Position numbers and translations under genes: made by a program | Assembly: GCF_000214035.2 (NCBI RefSeq) | Contig: NZ_AFHG01000029.1 | Span: forward strand, 248,001 to 312,000 | DNA length: 64,000 nucleotides | Origin: Methyloversatilis universalis FAM5 | GTDB taxonomy: Bacteria > Pseudomonadota > Gammaproteobacteria > Burkholderiales > Rhodocyclaceae | Direction: 5' to 3' | The notes under the pieces: generated by a model | Told to the model about the DNA's origin: nothing | Seen by the model: the letters and a program-made list of their open reading frames with translations, nothing else | The model's database searches: none | Shown: positions 21,529 to 29,549 of the stretch, piece after piece | Layout of the letters: every line of letters starts with the position of its first letter | Position numbering within the stretch: position 1 is the stretch's first letter

Positions 21529-22106
21529 GGCGTCACCCGCTTGAACTCGACGACCCACACCCAGGGGTTGGCGTCCCAAGAGCCGGGGCCGTTGATCTGC
21601 TCCCATACCATGCGGAACGCAAGGCGCGGGTTGACCGCCAGTGCATCAATACCGAAGTACGCCATGCATCTGCCAACGACGGATGAGTCAGGCCAAGCGC
21701 CCTCCGCTTTGGCGTCCTCGATGCTGATGTCCTGCAGCCGCTCGACGCGGACGGCGGTCACTTCCAGGGTGATGCGACTGGCGCACCGGGGCATGTGGAT
21801 GCTGGGCTGCCAGCCGCAGGCCACATCACCGCTTGCGCGATAAAGAACTCGGCCGAGCAAAGCCTTTCTGGCGTCGCAGAAGGCCTCGCGCACCCACAGC
21901 CGGTCACCGGGCTGTCCGTAGGGGCAGGATTTTCCAGTCTTCGTCAGCAGGCTCAGCAGCGCGTCAGCATCGCCGTCCCACGGCTTGATCGTGCGGTCGG
22001 TGACCATCTGCGGCTGCGGCTTCACCACCCGCCGCGTCTGCGTCTTCGTGCCGGCCAGGATCGCGCGCACCATCGGCGCGCTCATGAGCATCGGGCGTTC
22101 CTTCAT
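21525..22106 (-). CDS. Conserved phage protein, ASCH-like
   Basis: The 193-residue product starts MKERPMLMSAPMVRAILAG and carries KTQTRRVVKPQP, PYGQPGDRLWVREAF and INGPGSWDANPWVWVVEF. This pattern is widespread in phages of proteobacteria and resembles ASCH-type RNA-binding domains. Its exact function is not established. The start has a purine-rich upstream region and almost touches the preceding stop. Confidence 0.7.
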   Translation of the reverse strand: MKERPMLMSAPMVRAILAGTKTQTRRVVKPQPQMVTDRTIKPWDGDADALLSLLTKTGKSCPYGQPGDRLWVREAFCDARKALLGRVLYRASGDVACGWQPSIHMPRCASRITLEVTAVRVERLQDISIEDAKAEGAWPDSSVVGRCMAYFGIDALAVNPRLAFRMVWEQINGPGSWDANPWVWVVEFKRVTP

Positions 22107-22107
22107 C

Positions 22108-22431
22108 TCATCGCTCCTGGCTGGTCGGGTCGGTGTGCCGCGCGGTGGCGTCGGTCTGCTCGTACGGGTCGAGCACGGTGACGGACGGGCGGGTGCTGGG
22201 GCGGCCGGGGCGCGGGCCATGGATGGCGAGGTCGGGCGCGGGAGCGTTCTCGCGGCCGTAGTTGCCGGTGATGACCTGGTGCAGGGCGTGGTAACGGTTG
22301 CGGGCGTCCTGCAGGCGGATGCCGGTGGTGATGGCGGCGTCGGCGTGGCGGCGCACTTCGTCGTCGATCGCGCGCAGGCGGGTGAGCTTGTGCGCGAGGT
22401 CGTGCATCTGGGCTTCGGTGAGCTTTCGCAT
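22108..22431 (-). CDS. Hypothetical early phage protein
   Basis: The 107-residue protein starts MRKLTEAQMHDLAHKLTRL after a GAGG site. The first 65 residues are helical and charged, and the C-terminal third is Pro/Thr-rich and probably disordered. No family recognised. It lies between ssb and the ASCH-like gene in the early operon. Confidence 0.55.
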   Translation of the reverse strand: MRKLTEAQMHDLAHKLTRLRAIDDEVRRHADAAITTGIRLQDARNRYHALHQVITGNYGRENAPAPDLAIHGPRPGRPSTRPSVTVLDPYEQTDATARHTDPTSQER

Positions 22432-22438
22432 GGCGGCC

Positions 22439-22873
22439 TCAGAACGGGATGTCGTCATCGGGGTGGCCGCCTGCGCTCGCACCCGAGCCGGGCCGCGTGG
22501 CGGGCGCCTGGCGTGCGGGGGCGGTGTCGCCGCCAGCGGGGCGGGTGCCGAGCATCTGTATTTGCTCGGCGCGGATCTCGGTGGTGTAGCGGTCGATGCC
22601 TTCCTTGTCCTGCCACTTGCGGGTGCGCAGGCTGCCCTCGACATACACGGGTGAGCCCTTCTTCAGGTACTGGCCGGCGATCTCGGCCAGGCGGCCGTAG
22701 AAGCTGACGCGGTGCCACTCGGTGAGCTCTTTCTTCTCGCCGGTCTGCTTGTCCTTCCAGGTATCGGTGGTGGCCACGGTGATGTTGCAGATGGCGTCGC
22801 CGTTGGGGGCGTAGCGCGTCTCGGGGTCGCGGCCGAGGTTGCCGACGAGGATGACTTTGTTGACGCTGGCCAT
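22439..22873 (-). CDS. ssb: Single-stranded DNA-binding protein
   Basis: The 144-residue SSB has the OB fold ([50 protein letters not shown]) and the acidic tail DDDIPF that docks partner proteins. It is shorter than the host form. It is phage-encoded, with its start overlapping the stop of the DHH gene, and presumably coats single strands during phage replication or recombination. Confidence 0.93.
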   Translation of the reverse strand: MASVNKVILVGNLGRDPETRYAPNGDAICNITVATTDTWKDKQTGEKKELTEWHRVSFYGRLAEIAGQYLKKGSPVYVEGSLRTRKWQDKEGIDRYTTEIRAEQIQMLGTRPAGGDTAPARQAPATRPGSGASAGGHPDDDIPF

Positions 22874-23706
22874 CAGGCACCGCCTTCGGGTATCTCGACC
22901 AGGTGAAGCTGGTCATACCGCAGCCGAAAGCCGGACGCGTTGCGGTGGCCGCCACCGCCGTAGTGCGCAGCAATCGCGCCCACGTCCGGGCCGGCCTCGG
23001 TCGATCGCAGGCTGAAGCACCGGCCGTCGGGCGTGTCGAAGTAGCATGCGCCGAAGGCGTTGCCTCGGGCGATCAGAGCCTGCCCGGCGTCGCTCGACAT
23101 GGTGTAGGGGAGATTGGCCGATTCCACCAGGTAGCCGCCGATGAACATGCGGCGCGTGACCACGCCGAGCAGCTCGGCGATGTCCTTGTGGTGCTTGCGC
23201 TCGAGCGCGCGGCCCTCGGCCGCCAGCACGGCCGGATCGGTGGCCATGAGCTGGTCCCACACCGCAAAGTCATATGCGTGGCTGAACACGTTCGCTTGAA
23301 TCTCGCGGGTGTCGGGCAGCGCGAAGCGCCACAGATCGCGGTCTTCGACGTGCAGCAGCAGCTTGGGCGGTACTTCGAACGGAAAGAAGTGATCCCATGC
23401 GATGCGGGCGCCGGACCGCTCCATGTCGAACACGGTGAGGGCGCCCTGCAGGCCTTCGAGGTCTTCGCGGGCGGTCTTGTGATGGTCGAGGACGGTGATG
23501 TTGCGCGCCTGGCTCACCATCTGTTCGAGCACCGCGCGCGGGTAGCTGAAATCGACGATGAATACATCGCGGCCGCGCACGTCGGGCGGCGCCTTGCCGT
23601 AGGTGCCGGCGTGGAACTCGATGCCATCACCGAGTGCGCGGCGCACGCACCAGGCGGCCGTGAAACCGTCAGCACAGTTACCGTGGTAGATGCAGATTGC
23701 GCTCAT
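22873..23706 (-). CDS. DHH/DHHA1 family phosphoesterase
   Basis: The 277-residue protein has the full set of DHH-family metal motifs: HGNCADGF (Asp13), VDFSYP (Asp52), LDHHKT (74-76) and the C-terminal DHHA1 substrate loop [11 protein letters not shown] (about 250). Relatives include NrnA nanoRNases, GdpP-type cyclic-dinucleotide phosphodiesterases and RecJ. The size fits NrnA-like enzymes or phage homologues acting on short oligonucleotides or nucleotide signals. It lies between parB and ssb with overlapping starts and stops, pointing to early nucleic-acid metabolism or defence evasion. The substrate is unknown. Confidence 0.82.
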   Translation of the reverse strand: MSAICIYHGNCADGFTAAWCVRRALGDGIEFHAGTYGKAPPDVRGRDVFIVDFSYPRAVLEQMVSQARNITVLDHHKTAREDLEGLQGALTVFDMERSGARIAWDHFFPFEVPPKLLLHVEDRDLWRFALPDTREIQANVFSHAYDFAVWDQLMATDPAVLAAEGRALERKHHKDIAELLGVVTRRMFIGGYLVESANLPYTMSSDAGQALIARGNAFGACYFDTPDGRCFSLRSTEAGPDVGAIAAHYGGGGHRNASGFRLRYDQLHLVEIPEGGA

Positions 23707-25742
23707 GCCGCCGCTCCTTCTTCGCACGCCGCTTGGCCGCTGAGCATGTCGATCGTGCGCGTGCAGCGCTCGATCGCGCCTTCGCCGGCGTCGTCAGTCG
23801 CGGGGGTGTTTCCTTCCTCCTGCCGGGCTTGCCCGGCAGCTGCTTTTGTCTTTCCCCGGGGTTTCTTCGCCGCGCCAGCGGCCTGTTCATTGGGTTGGCC
23901 AGCGGCTGCGGGCGCAGCCGGGTTGGGGTCTGCGCCCGCAGCCGGGAAGGGCCATTCGGTCATCATCGAGCCGGCTTCGCCACCGCCCTCGGGGGCGGTG
24001 GCCTTGGCCTTGCGCTTCGGCGCCGGCTTAGGCTCGTTCGCACGCGCAGCGGGTTCGGGGTCAGGGGCCTTTTCGGCGGTTCTTCCCGCCACTTTTCGGG
24101 CGGTACCGGCCTTGGTGCCCTTGGACTTCTCGCGTGCGGCGGCCTTCAGGTCTTTCTTCAGCGCGTCGGCATCGACACCCCAGCGCACGGCGAGCTCGGC
24201 AAGCACGGGCGGGGTTTCGGCGTAGCCGGTGGAGTAGCCCGCGACATGCAGGTGGCCACCTACGCAGCAGTCGATCATGAGCAGCATGAGGTCGGCGTCG
24301 CTCATCGATGCGATGCGCTCGCCGAGCGCGCGGTGACGCTCGTGGCCGTCGCCGATCTCTTCGCGCGGGATCCAGTTCTGCGTGATGCGGTGGCAAGCTT
24401 CGAAACCGGCGCCCCAGTAGGTCTGGCGGGCGATGGTGCGCAGGTGCCATGAGTCGAGCGGGTTGCCGGCGCCCAGGTGCGCGACGATTTCCTGCCGCAC
24501 TTCGGCATAGAGCCGCTGGCGGAACTCGGCGGCTTCCTTGCGCTTGCGTTCTTCGGCGCGGGCGGCGTCGTCGGCCTTGCTCAGGCTGTTGTCGCCGGTC
24601 TGCTTGAGCGCTTTCTTCAGGTCGGCTTCCTTCACCACCGCCACGACGGTCTGCGTGGCCTGATGCACGACGTGAATGGGCTCGATGCCGGCCTGCTTCG
24701 CCAGCTGGCCGTAGGTCGGGGCCTTGCCGTCTTCGTCGCGGGCGCGCCAGTCCTGCTGGTCGAGCCTGACGTAGCCGTCGGTCGGGCGGTCGTGGTAGTC
24801 GCTGGGAAGGATCTTCTTCGCGTCGTCGCCGGTGACGACGGTCTTTCCCTTCTCTTCGAGCTTGCGCTGTGTGGCGCGCATGTTGGCGACCTTCTTGTCG
24901 CGGTAGCAGTGCGGGTCTGTGCACACGTCTGCACTGGCCACGTCGGTGAAGAGGTCGGCGAGGTTGCCGGTGCGCTTGGGGCAGTCGGTGCAGCTGCCTG
25001 CGTCGGTGAGGCTGGCGTCCTTGCGGTCGAAGGGGGCTTTGCGCAGATCCAGCATGTACTGCTCGTGTATGTGCTGTTGCGCCTGGCGGTGGCTCATGTT
25101 GCGCCGGGTAATCTCCTCGGCCGCCTGCTTCTGCAGCGGCGATACCGGGATGCGGGCAATGAGCAGCGCGATGGACGCCGAAAGCCCTGCTTCGTCGATG
25201 ATCTTGCGGGCGCGGAAGTCGAGGTCACACAGCTTGAGCCGGGCGTAGATGTAGGCCTTGCTCTTGTTGATGCGGGCGGCGAGCTCGTCGGCGGTGTAGC
25301 CGTGGTCCTTCATCATGAGGCGGTAGCCGTCGGCCTCTTCGAACTCGGTGAGGTCGCGGCGCTGCAGGTTCTCGATGATCTGCAGCTCGAGCACTTCGCG
25401 GTCGGTGAGGTGCCGGACGAGGCCGGGTATGAGGTCGAGCCCGGCACGCAGTGCGGCCCGGTACCGGCGCTCGCCGGCCACCACCTCGTACAGCGGGAAG
25501 CCGCCGGTGAAGTCGGCCGATATCGGCTGATTGGCGGGCCACGGCCGCACCAGGATGGGCTGCATCACGCCGTGCTGACGCACGTTCTCGGCCAACTCGG
25601 CGAGCGCAGCTTCGTCGAAGTGCTTGCGCGGGTTGGTGGGCGAGGCGTGCAGCGTGCGCACGCCCAGCGCCTGGGTGATGCAGGCGCGGTACTCGGGCGA
25701 CTTGGTGTCGTAGTCGAGGGGGCGGGAGAGATCGGTGATCAT
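23703..25742 (-). CDS. ParB/RepB/Spo0J-family protein with long C-terminal extension
   Basis: The 679-residue protein starts at 25742. Residues about 30-130 are a ParB N-terminal domain with VVAGERRYRAAL and IIENLQRRDLTEFEEA, followed by a helix-turn-helix (YTADELAARINKSKAYIYARL). Next is a cysteine segment (CTDC...CTDPHC, about 250-280), then a large helical region and a basic Ala/Pro/Lys-rich tail. No ParA partner is present, so a role in phage DNA transactions or silencing is more likely than plasmid-like partition. The stop overlaps the DHH start. Confidence 0.85.
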   Translation of the reverse strand: MITDLSRPLDYDTKSPEYRACITQALGVRTLHASPTNPRKHFDEAALAELAENVRQHGVMQPILVRPWPANQPISADFTGGFPLYEVVAGERRYRAALRAGLDLIPGLVRHLTDREVLELQIIENLQRRDLTEFEEADGYRLMMKDHGYTADELAARINKSKAYIYARLKLCDLDFRARKIIDEAGLSASIALLIARIPVSPLQKQAAEEITRRNMSHRQAQQHIHEQYMLDLRKAPFDRKDASLTDAGSCTDCPKRTGNLADLFTDVASADVCTDPHCYRDKKVANMRATQRKLEEKGKTVVTGDDAKKILPSDYHDRPTDGYVRLDQQDWRARDEDGKAPTYGQLAKQAGIEPIHVVHQATQTVVAVVKEADLKKALKQTGDNSLSKADDAARAEERKRKEAAEFRQRLYAEVRQEIVAHLGAGNPLDSWHLRTIARQTYWGAGFEACHRITQNWIPREEIGDGHERHRALGERIASMSDADLMLLMIDCCVGGHLHVAGYSTGYAETPPVLAELAVRWGVDADALKKDLKAAAREKSKGTKAGTARKVAGRTAEKAPDPEPAARANEPKPAPKRKAKATAPEGGGEAGSMMTEWPFPAAGADPNPAAPAAAGQPNEQAAGAAKKPRGKTKAAAGQARQEEGNTPATDDAGEGAIERCTRTIDMLSGQAACEEGAAA

Positions 25743-25743
25743 G

Positions 25744-26394
25744 TCAGGGCTCCTGCGGGTCGGCCCATTCGACGCCGCGACGCGCGGTGCCGACGGGGAT
25801 GAGGGCGAACACGTCTGCCCGGGCAGCGCCGGCGCGCACGGCCTTGAGGGCGGTGGCGCGAGCGGTGGCGTCTGACGTGAAGCGGCGGGGTGTGCGCTTG
25901 GGCGCGGTGATGAGGTAGCCGGCCGGGGCATGGGTGGCCACCGTGGCGGCGGGCGCGTGGCGTGCAGCTTCTGCGGCACGCAGCTGAGCCTGCAGGCGCA
26001 CGTTCTCGGCGTGCATCGTGCTGAGCTGTTCCTGCAGCTCTTCGATGCGGGTTTGCAACGTGGTGATGGGCGAGACCTCGGCCTTGGGCGGGATCGTTTC
26101 CACCGCGGACGCAGTGGCGGGCTCAGTCGTGACCACCGCCGCCGCGGCCGTGGTCGGCTCGGGCGCATCAGCCAGGTCTGCGCCGCCGGTCTTCAGCTTC
26201 GCCTTGCCTTCGGCCGTGAGGTGATAGCCGGGCCGGCGGGTGACGTCGTCTCGCTTCTTGGTGACGAGGTTTGTGTTCACGTACAGGTTGTTGCGCACGC
26301 GGTTGAGGTCTTGCTTCAACTCGTCGGCCAGCTCCTGCGCGGTGATTCCGGGGTTCTTGCTGATCGAGGTCAGCAGGTCGTTGATGAGCGACAT
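25744..26394 (-). CDS. Winged-helix and coiled-coil early phage protein
   Basis: The 216-residue protein starts MSLINDLLTSISKNPGITAQ. Residues 1-70 look like a winged helix (TAQELADELKQDLNRVRNNLY). A Thr/Ala linker, a coiled coil (about 110-145, TLQTRIEELQEQLSTMHAEN) and a basic C-terminal part follow. It probably binds DNA and oligomerises. It lies one base upstream of the parB-like gene, so joint action is possible. Confidence 0.6.
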   Translation of the reverse strand: MSLINDLLTSISKNPGITAQELADELKQDLNRVRNNLYVNTNLVTKKRDDVTRRPGYHLTAEGKAKLKTGGADLADAPEPTTAAAAVVTTEPATASAVETIPPKAEVSPITTLQTRIEELQEQLSTMHAENVRLQAQLRAAEAARHAPAATVATHAPAGYLITAPKRTPRRFTSDATARATALKAVRAGAARADVFALIPVGTARRGVEWADPQEP

Positions 26395-26408
26395 GTTGCG
26401 GTCCTCGT

Positions 26409-26615
26409 TCAGTGGAAGTTGCAGGCCTTGCACACCATCGAGTGCAGGCCCTGGATGGATGAGCGCTTGCCGACGTAGGTCGGCGGCTCGGTCTTGCGGT
26501 AGAGCAGGTAGGTTGTGCCGTTGCCTTCCTTCTTCTCGCTCACGAAACAACCGTGGTCGTGGGCGATCTGTCGCGCCTCTTTCAGCACCTGGCGCGGATC
26601 ACGGGTGCTCGGCAT
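26409..26615 (-). CDS. Hypothetical small phage protein
   Basis: The 68-residue protein has a compact alpha/beta look (VLKEARQIAHDHGCFVSEKK, TYLLYRKTEPPTYVGKRSS) and ends CKACNFH. The central YLLYRK region is reminiscent of small phage accessory proteins, but no function is assigned. It overlaps its upstream neighbour by 17 bases. Confidence 0.6.
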   Translation of the reverse strand: MPSTRDPRQVLKEARQIAHDHGCFVSEKKEGNGTTYLLYRKTEPPTYVGKRSSIQGLHSMVCKACNFH

Positions 26616-26862
26616 GGGTGCTGCCCTCCGGGCAAGTGGTGGCGGTGCGCATGCCCTTCAGCGCCTGCTCGAAGCAGTGCAGGCCGGTGCTGAAGATGAG
26701 GTCGCACAGGGCGTCGTCATCGGCGTGCGGGTGGGTTTCGCGGTGCTCGGCCATGGCCGCTTCGAGACGCGTGGCGGTGGCGGGGTCGAGCATCACGGTG
26801 ACCGGCGTGCGGTTGTCCGGCTCGAACAGGAAGGGGTTGTGCAGGGTGCCGGGGGCGTTCAT
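26599..26862 (-). CDS. Hypothetical phage protein, ribbon-helix-helix-like
   Basis: The 87-residue product contains PVTVMLDPATATRLEAAMAE, which resembles the beta-strand and first helix of a ribbon-helix-helix DNA-binding domain, then DDALCDLIFSTGLHCFEQAL. A regulatory role is possible but unproven. The ATG overlaps the stop of the upstream gene. Confidence 0.5.
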   Translation of the reverse strand: MNAPGTLHNPFLFEPDNRTPVTVMLDPATATRLEAAMAEHRETHPHADDDALCDLIFSTGLHCFEQALKGMRTATTCPEGSTHAEHP

Positions 26863-27272
26863 CGGGCGGCGCTCCGCAGCGGTTCGTCGGTGGCGCGCTC
26901 GCGCAGGTCGGCCGGCCATTCGGCGGTGCTGGGCGTGCGGCCGTGCGCGCGCAGCACGGTGTAGGCGCGGGCGAGGGCGGCGGTGCTGGTGAGGCTCACG
27001 CTGCCGTCGCGCGGCTTGCCCTTGAGCACGGCGTGCCGCCACATGAGCTCACGGTGGGCGGTGAACAGGCCGCTGAGGGTGTCGAGCACCACGGTCAGCG
27101 CGGGCGCCGTGTTGGGCGCCGGGTCGGTCGCGTGCAGCTGGCAGAGCGTTTCGTCGACGCGGTCGTAGTGCAGGGTGACGGCGACGACCCAGCCGATGAA
27201 GCCGGCGAAGGCCAGCAGGCAGAGCATCTGCCAGACGGTGATGGGGATGGGGGTGAAGAGCAGCTCGCGCAT
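26859..27272 (-). CDS. Membrane-anchored early phage protein
   Basis: The 137-residue protein has one N-terminal membrane helix (VWQMLCLLAFAGFIGWVVAV) followed by a soluble helical domain. No lipobox or recognised domain is seen. Its position in the early operon, next to another single-helix protein, suggests a membrane-acting pair such as superinfection exclusion, but this is inference. Confidence 0.55.
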   Translation of the reverse strand: MRELLFTPIPITVWQMLCLLAFAGFIGWVVAVTLHYDRVDETLCQLHATDPAPNTAPALTVVLDTLSGLFTAHRELMWRHAVLKGKPRDGSVSLTSTAALARAYTVLRAHGRTPSTAEWPADLRERATDEPLRSAAR

Positions 27273-27275
27273 GGG

Positions 27276-27509
27276 TCACATCTCCAGTTGGGTGGGGCGG
27301 GGGGTGACGGTGCGGTCGAGGTGCTCGATGTCGGCGCTGCACTCGGCGGCCAGCGCGGCGCGTTCAGCGACCAGGGCGGACTGCAGGCGCTCGTTCTCGA
27401 CCATGACGGCGTCGGCGTAGTCGAGCCGGCCGACAATGAGCAGGCCGCAGAGGATGACGAGCAGGTAGAACGCGAGCTCGCGGCGGGTGAGGGTGTCGCG
27501 GGGCTTCAT
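27276..27509 (-). CDS. Small membrane protein with coiled coil
   Basis: The 77-residue protein starts MKPRDTLTRRELAF. A membrane helix (FYLLVILCGLLIVGRL) is followed by a short coiled coil (ENERLQSALVAERAALAAE). The layout resembles Rz-like or exclusion proteins, but it sits in the early operon, not with the lysis genes. Function unknown. Confidence 0.5.
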   Translation of the reverse strand: MKPRDTLTRRELAFYLLVILCGLLIVGRLDYADAVMVENERLQSALVAERAALAAECSADIEHLDRTVTPRPTQLEM

Positions 27510-27835
27510 GCGTGGCGCTCCGCAATTGTCTGCAAGGCCATGCATCCAGCGGGCTGCTCCAGCGCCGCGAGCAAGGTCATCAGCGTGGGTGTCGGGCGAT
27601 CGCCTTCGATGCTGATGCGAATCACGGGCGCGGCTTCGTCGGTCGGCGCGAAGAAGAAGTTGCCGCTTACGCACGCCAGCACGCGCCGGCCTTCATACAG
27701 GGCGGTTTCGACGGCACGACGGCTCGGCTCATCGGCATAGATATCCGTGCAGCCGAAGGCCTGCGCGATGAAGGGTGCGGCCGTCGTCTTGCCGCAGCCC
27801 TGCGGACCTTCGAGGATGACCAGCAGCGCGCTCAT
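27506..27835 (-). CDS. Small P-loop phage protein
   Basis: The 109-residue protein opens with a Walker A motif, ILEGPQGCGKTTAAPFIAQ. No Walker B or adenylate-binding lid is obvious, and it is too short for a full kinase. Phages carry similar mini P-loop proteins of unknown role. Both ends overlap neighbours by 4 bases. Confidence 0.6.
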   Translation of the reverse strand: MSALLVILEGPQGCGKTTAAPFIAQAFGCTDIYADEPSRRAVETALYEGRRVLACVSGNFFFAPTDEAAPVIRISIEGDRPTPTLMTLLAALEQPAGCMALQTIAERHA

Positions 27836-28071
27836 GCCATCACCTCGTCGCGCAGGCGCTCGGCGATCTTCACCAGATGCGGGTAGTTCATGGCGCGGGC
27901 GAGCTGGACGGCGGCCTCGTCGGGCAGGAGGACGAACAGGCGGGCGAAGAAGCTGCGGGCGCGGTCGTTCCGCGCTTGGCTACTGTCGCCGGGTGCGGCG
28001 GAATTGGCCTCGTGCGCGATGAGCAGCAGCTCGTCGAGCGTGATCGAGGTGGTGGGTGCTGCTTCGGGCAT
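27832..28071 (-). CDS. First gene of the leftward early operon, hypothetical
   Basis: The 79-residue protein starts at 28071 behind a strong AAGGAGGT site. It is helical (SITLDELLLIAHEANSAAPG, VQLARAMNYPHLVKIAERL) with no recognised family. As the promoter-proximal gene of the repressible leftward operon it is a candidate for an antiterminator or host-takeover factor by position only. Confidence 0.6.
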   Translation of the reverse strand: MPEAAPTTSITLDELLLIAHEANSAAPGDSSQARNDRARSFFARLFVLLPDEAAVQLARAMNYPHLVKIAERLRDEVMA

Positions 28072-28112
28072 GGTGACCTCCTTGGCAAGGCAGAAATGTC
28101 GCCTTGAAATCC

Positions 28113-28155
28113 AAGATAAGGCATTTATGCCTTTCTCGCAAGGCAAAAGTGCCTT
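28113..28155 (-). promoter_or_regulatory. Leftward early promoter with two repressor operators (PL/OL-like)
   Basis: On the minus strand TTGCGA (28141-28136), a 17-base spacer and TATCTT (28118-28113) form a promoter 42 bases upstream of the first early start. AAGGCATTTATGCCTT (28118-28133) fills the spacer and AAGGCAAAAGTGCCTT (28140-28155) covers the -35 box; their centres are 22 bases apart. Both share AAGGCA-N4-TGCCTT with the sites at the repressor-Cro gap. A looser pair of half-sites lies at 28087-28105. Confidence 0.75.
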
Positions 28156-28198
28156 ACTGGTGCCGGGTCATCCAAAAGGGTGATTGCGTGCGGGTCTT

Positions 28199-28924
28199 CT
28201 AGGGTTGGGTGATCAGGAAACGAAGGGTGTCGCTGTAGCTTAGGGCGGGAGGTATTCGCAGCTCTTCTTCGACTTCGCCGTGCTCTAGACAGTGTGTGAA
28301 TTGGGCTTCAGTGAGGAGGTATGCAAATCGGCGGCGTGGGTCTCGCGTAACGATGTGAATCTCGATCGTGTCGCGGACGGCAACAACTTCGATAGCAGAT
28401 GATCGATCACGCGCCCAGAAGAGGTCGCCTTCGCAGACGTCGATAGGCTGCTGAGGTCGCGTCCACAGTCGGTCGCGGATGGCGATCCGCGATACGTCGC
28501 CCGGCGGGGTGCCGGAAAGCGCGGCCAAGTTCCGGGCGATCTTCGTTCGCTCGGGGTTGATGTACTCGCGCAAGGCGATTCCGAATATTGGCCAGTGGTG
28601 GGGCTCGACCGCATATGCCCAGTATCGGAACAGTTTGGCTGGCTCCAGATCCTGGGCTCTTCGCCGGCCCTTCTTGGCCTTGGGGGCCTCGCTTCGGTGC
28701 TTCCAGTCGTAACCGGTTGTGTCGGTGACCAGGCTGATGCGATCTATCAGGTATGTCCGTGGTCCTTGCTCGTTGGCTTCGCGAACGCGAGCTCGGTCAC
28801 CCGAAACGGCGATGACATAGATTTGCCGCAATGTGCCGGGCTCGAGTCCGCCGTCATAGGCGACGATGAGTACTTCACCGGTTTCGGATGCCTCGGTGAG
28901 TCGGCGAGCAACGCTATCGGTCAT
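28199..28924 (-). CDS. WYL-like protein coupled to the repressor
   Basis: The 241-residue protein starts at 28924, its ATG overlapping the repressor stop by 11 bases. The N-terminal part (IVAYDGGLEPGTLRQIYVIA ... RTYLIDRISLV) has the layout of a WYL-type ligand or nucleic-acid sensing fold. The rest is not recognised. Base composition is lower in GC than its neighbours. Co-translation with the repressor suggests a part in the lysogeny decision, but this is inference. Confidence 0.55.
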   Translation of the reverse strand: MTDSVARRLTEASETGEVLIVAYDGGLEPGTLRQIYVIAVSGDRARVREANEQGPRTYLIDRISLVTDTTGYDWKHRSEAPKAKKGRRRAQDLEPAKLFRYWAYAVEPHHWPIFGIALREYINPERTKIARNLAALSGTPPGDVSRIAIRDRLWTRPQQPIDVCEGDLFWARDRSSAIEVVAVRDTIEIHIVTRDPRRRFAYLLTEAQFTHCLEHGEVEEELRIPPALSYSDTLRFLITQP

Positions 28925-29255
28925 GGTAGTCGGCGGGTGGCTCGGCGGCGAACTCAAGAGCGGCGTCGCGTACCTGGGCGTACAGGCGCCGCTCGGCAGT
29001 TGTCCGCGGCACGACGGGCGGCGCCTTCGGGTCCAAGTCCGGGAAAAGCATCTGCCAAGGCTCCAGCTCCCATATTCGGGCGAGGGCTTCCACGGCTGAA
29101 ATGGAGGTCGAAACAGACTTGCTGAGGATGCGGCTTACCGTCTTCTGGTCGATGCCAGCCTTCTGCGCAACGGCCTTCTGGCTGGGGCGCGGTGGTCTGG
29201 AATTCATCAAGCGGTCGAGGTTCTCCGCCAGTACGGTCGCTGCATCTTTCTTCAT
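28914..29255 (-). CDS. Phage repressor with XRE-type helix-turn-helix
   Basis: The 113-residue protein starts MKKDAATVLAENLDRLMNSR. Its helix-turn-helix is SQKAVAQKAGIDQKTVSRIL. It lacks a C-terminal LexA/S24 peptidase domain, so RecA-stimulated self-cleavage is not expected. It faces the Cro-like gene across a 73-base gap that contains two operators, as in lambda. It is the probable CI-equivalent. Confidence 0.75.
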   Translation of the reverse strand: MKKDAATVLAENLDRLMNSRPPRPSQKAVAQKAGIDQKTVSRILSKSVSTSISAVEALARIWELEPWQMLFPDLDPKAPPVVPRTTAERRLYAQVRDAALEFAAEPPADYHDR

Positions 29256-29278
29256 GTGGCTAGTGTGCAACCGCGCGA

Positions 29279-29317
29279 AAGGCATTTGTGCCTTTTCAAA
29301 CGAGGCAAAAAAGCCTA
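29279..29317. promoter_or_regulatory. Repressor-Cro operator region (OR-like)
   Basis: AAGGCATTTGTGCCTT (29279-29294) and the degenerate GAGGCAAAAAAGCCTA (29302-29317) lie between the divergent repressor and Cro-like genes, 23 bases apart. They match the two operators at the leftward promoter. A weak rightward promoter, TTTTCA-N17-TAAAGT (29293-29321), places the second operator in its spacer. Confidence 0.7.
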
Positions 29318-29328
29318 AAGTGGTGCGC

Positions 29329-29547
29329 ATGGACATGATTTCCTTCGTCAGGAGAGAGTTGGCAGGGCGAAACGGGTCGCTTCGGCGCATTGCCGAGGAA
29401 ACCGGCATCGCCTACGACACGCTGTTGCGGATCAAGAACGGCGAGGGCGACCCCGGTTACTCGAAAGTCGCGCATCTCGCGAGCTACTTTGGGTGGTTCC
29501 CGGGCGTCACGGCGGTCGATGCCGTTCAGCAGGAACGCGCCTCATGA
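29329..29547 (+). CDS. Cro-like regulator
   Basis: The 72-residue protein carries a helix-turn-helix (SLRRIAEETGIAYDTLLRIK) with little else, as in Cro-type proteins. It starts at ATG 29329, directly after the operator pair and divergent from the repressor. It would turn off repressor synthesis during lytic growth. Confidence 0.7.
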   Translation: MDMISFVRRELAGRNGSLRRIAEETGIAYDTLLRIKNGEGDPGYSKVAHLASYFGWFPGVTAVDAVQQERAS

Positions 29548-29549
29548 AG

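Noticed and set aside
28914-29255. Phage repressor as a self-cleaving LexA-like protein
   Set aside because: At 113 residues it has only the DNA-binding domain; no Ser/Lys peptidase motifs are present.
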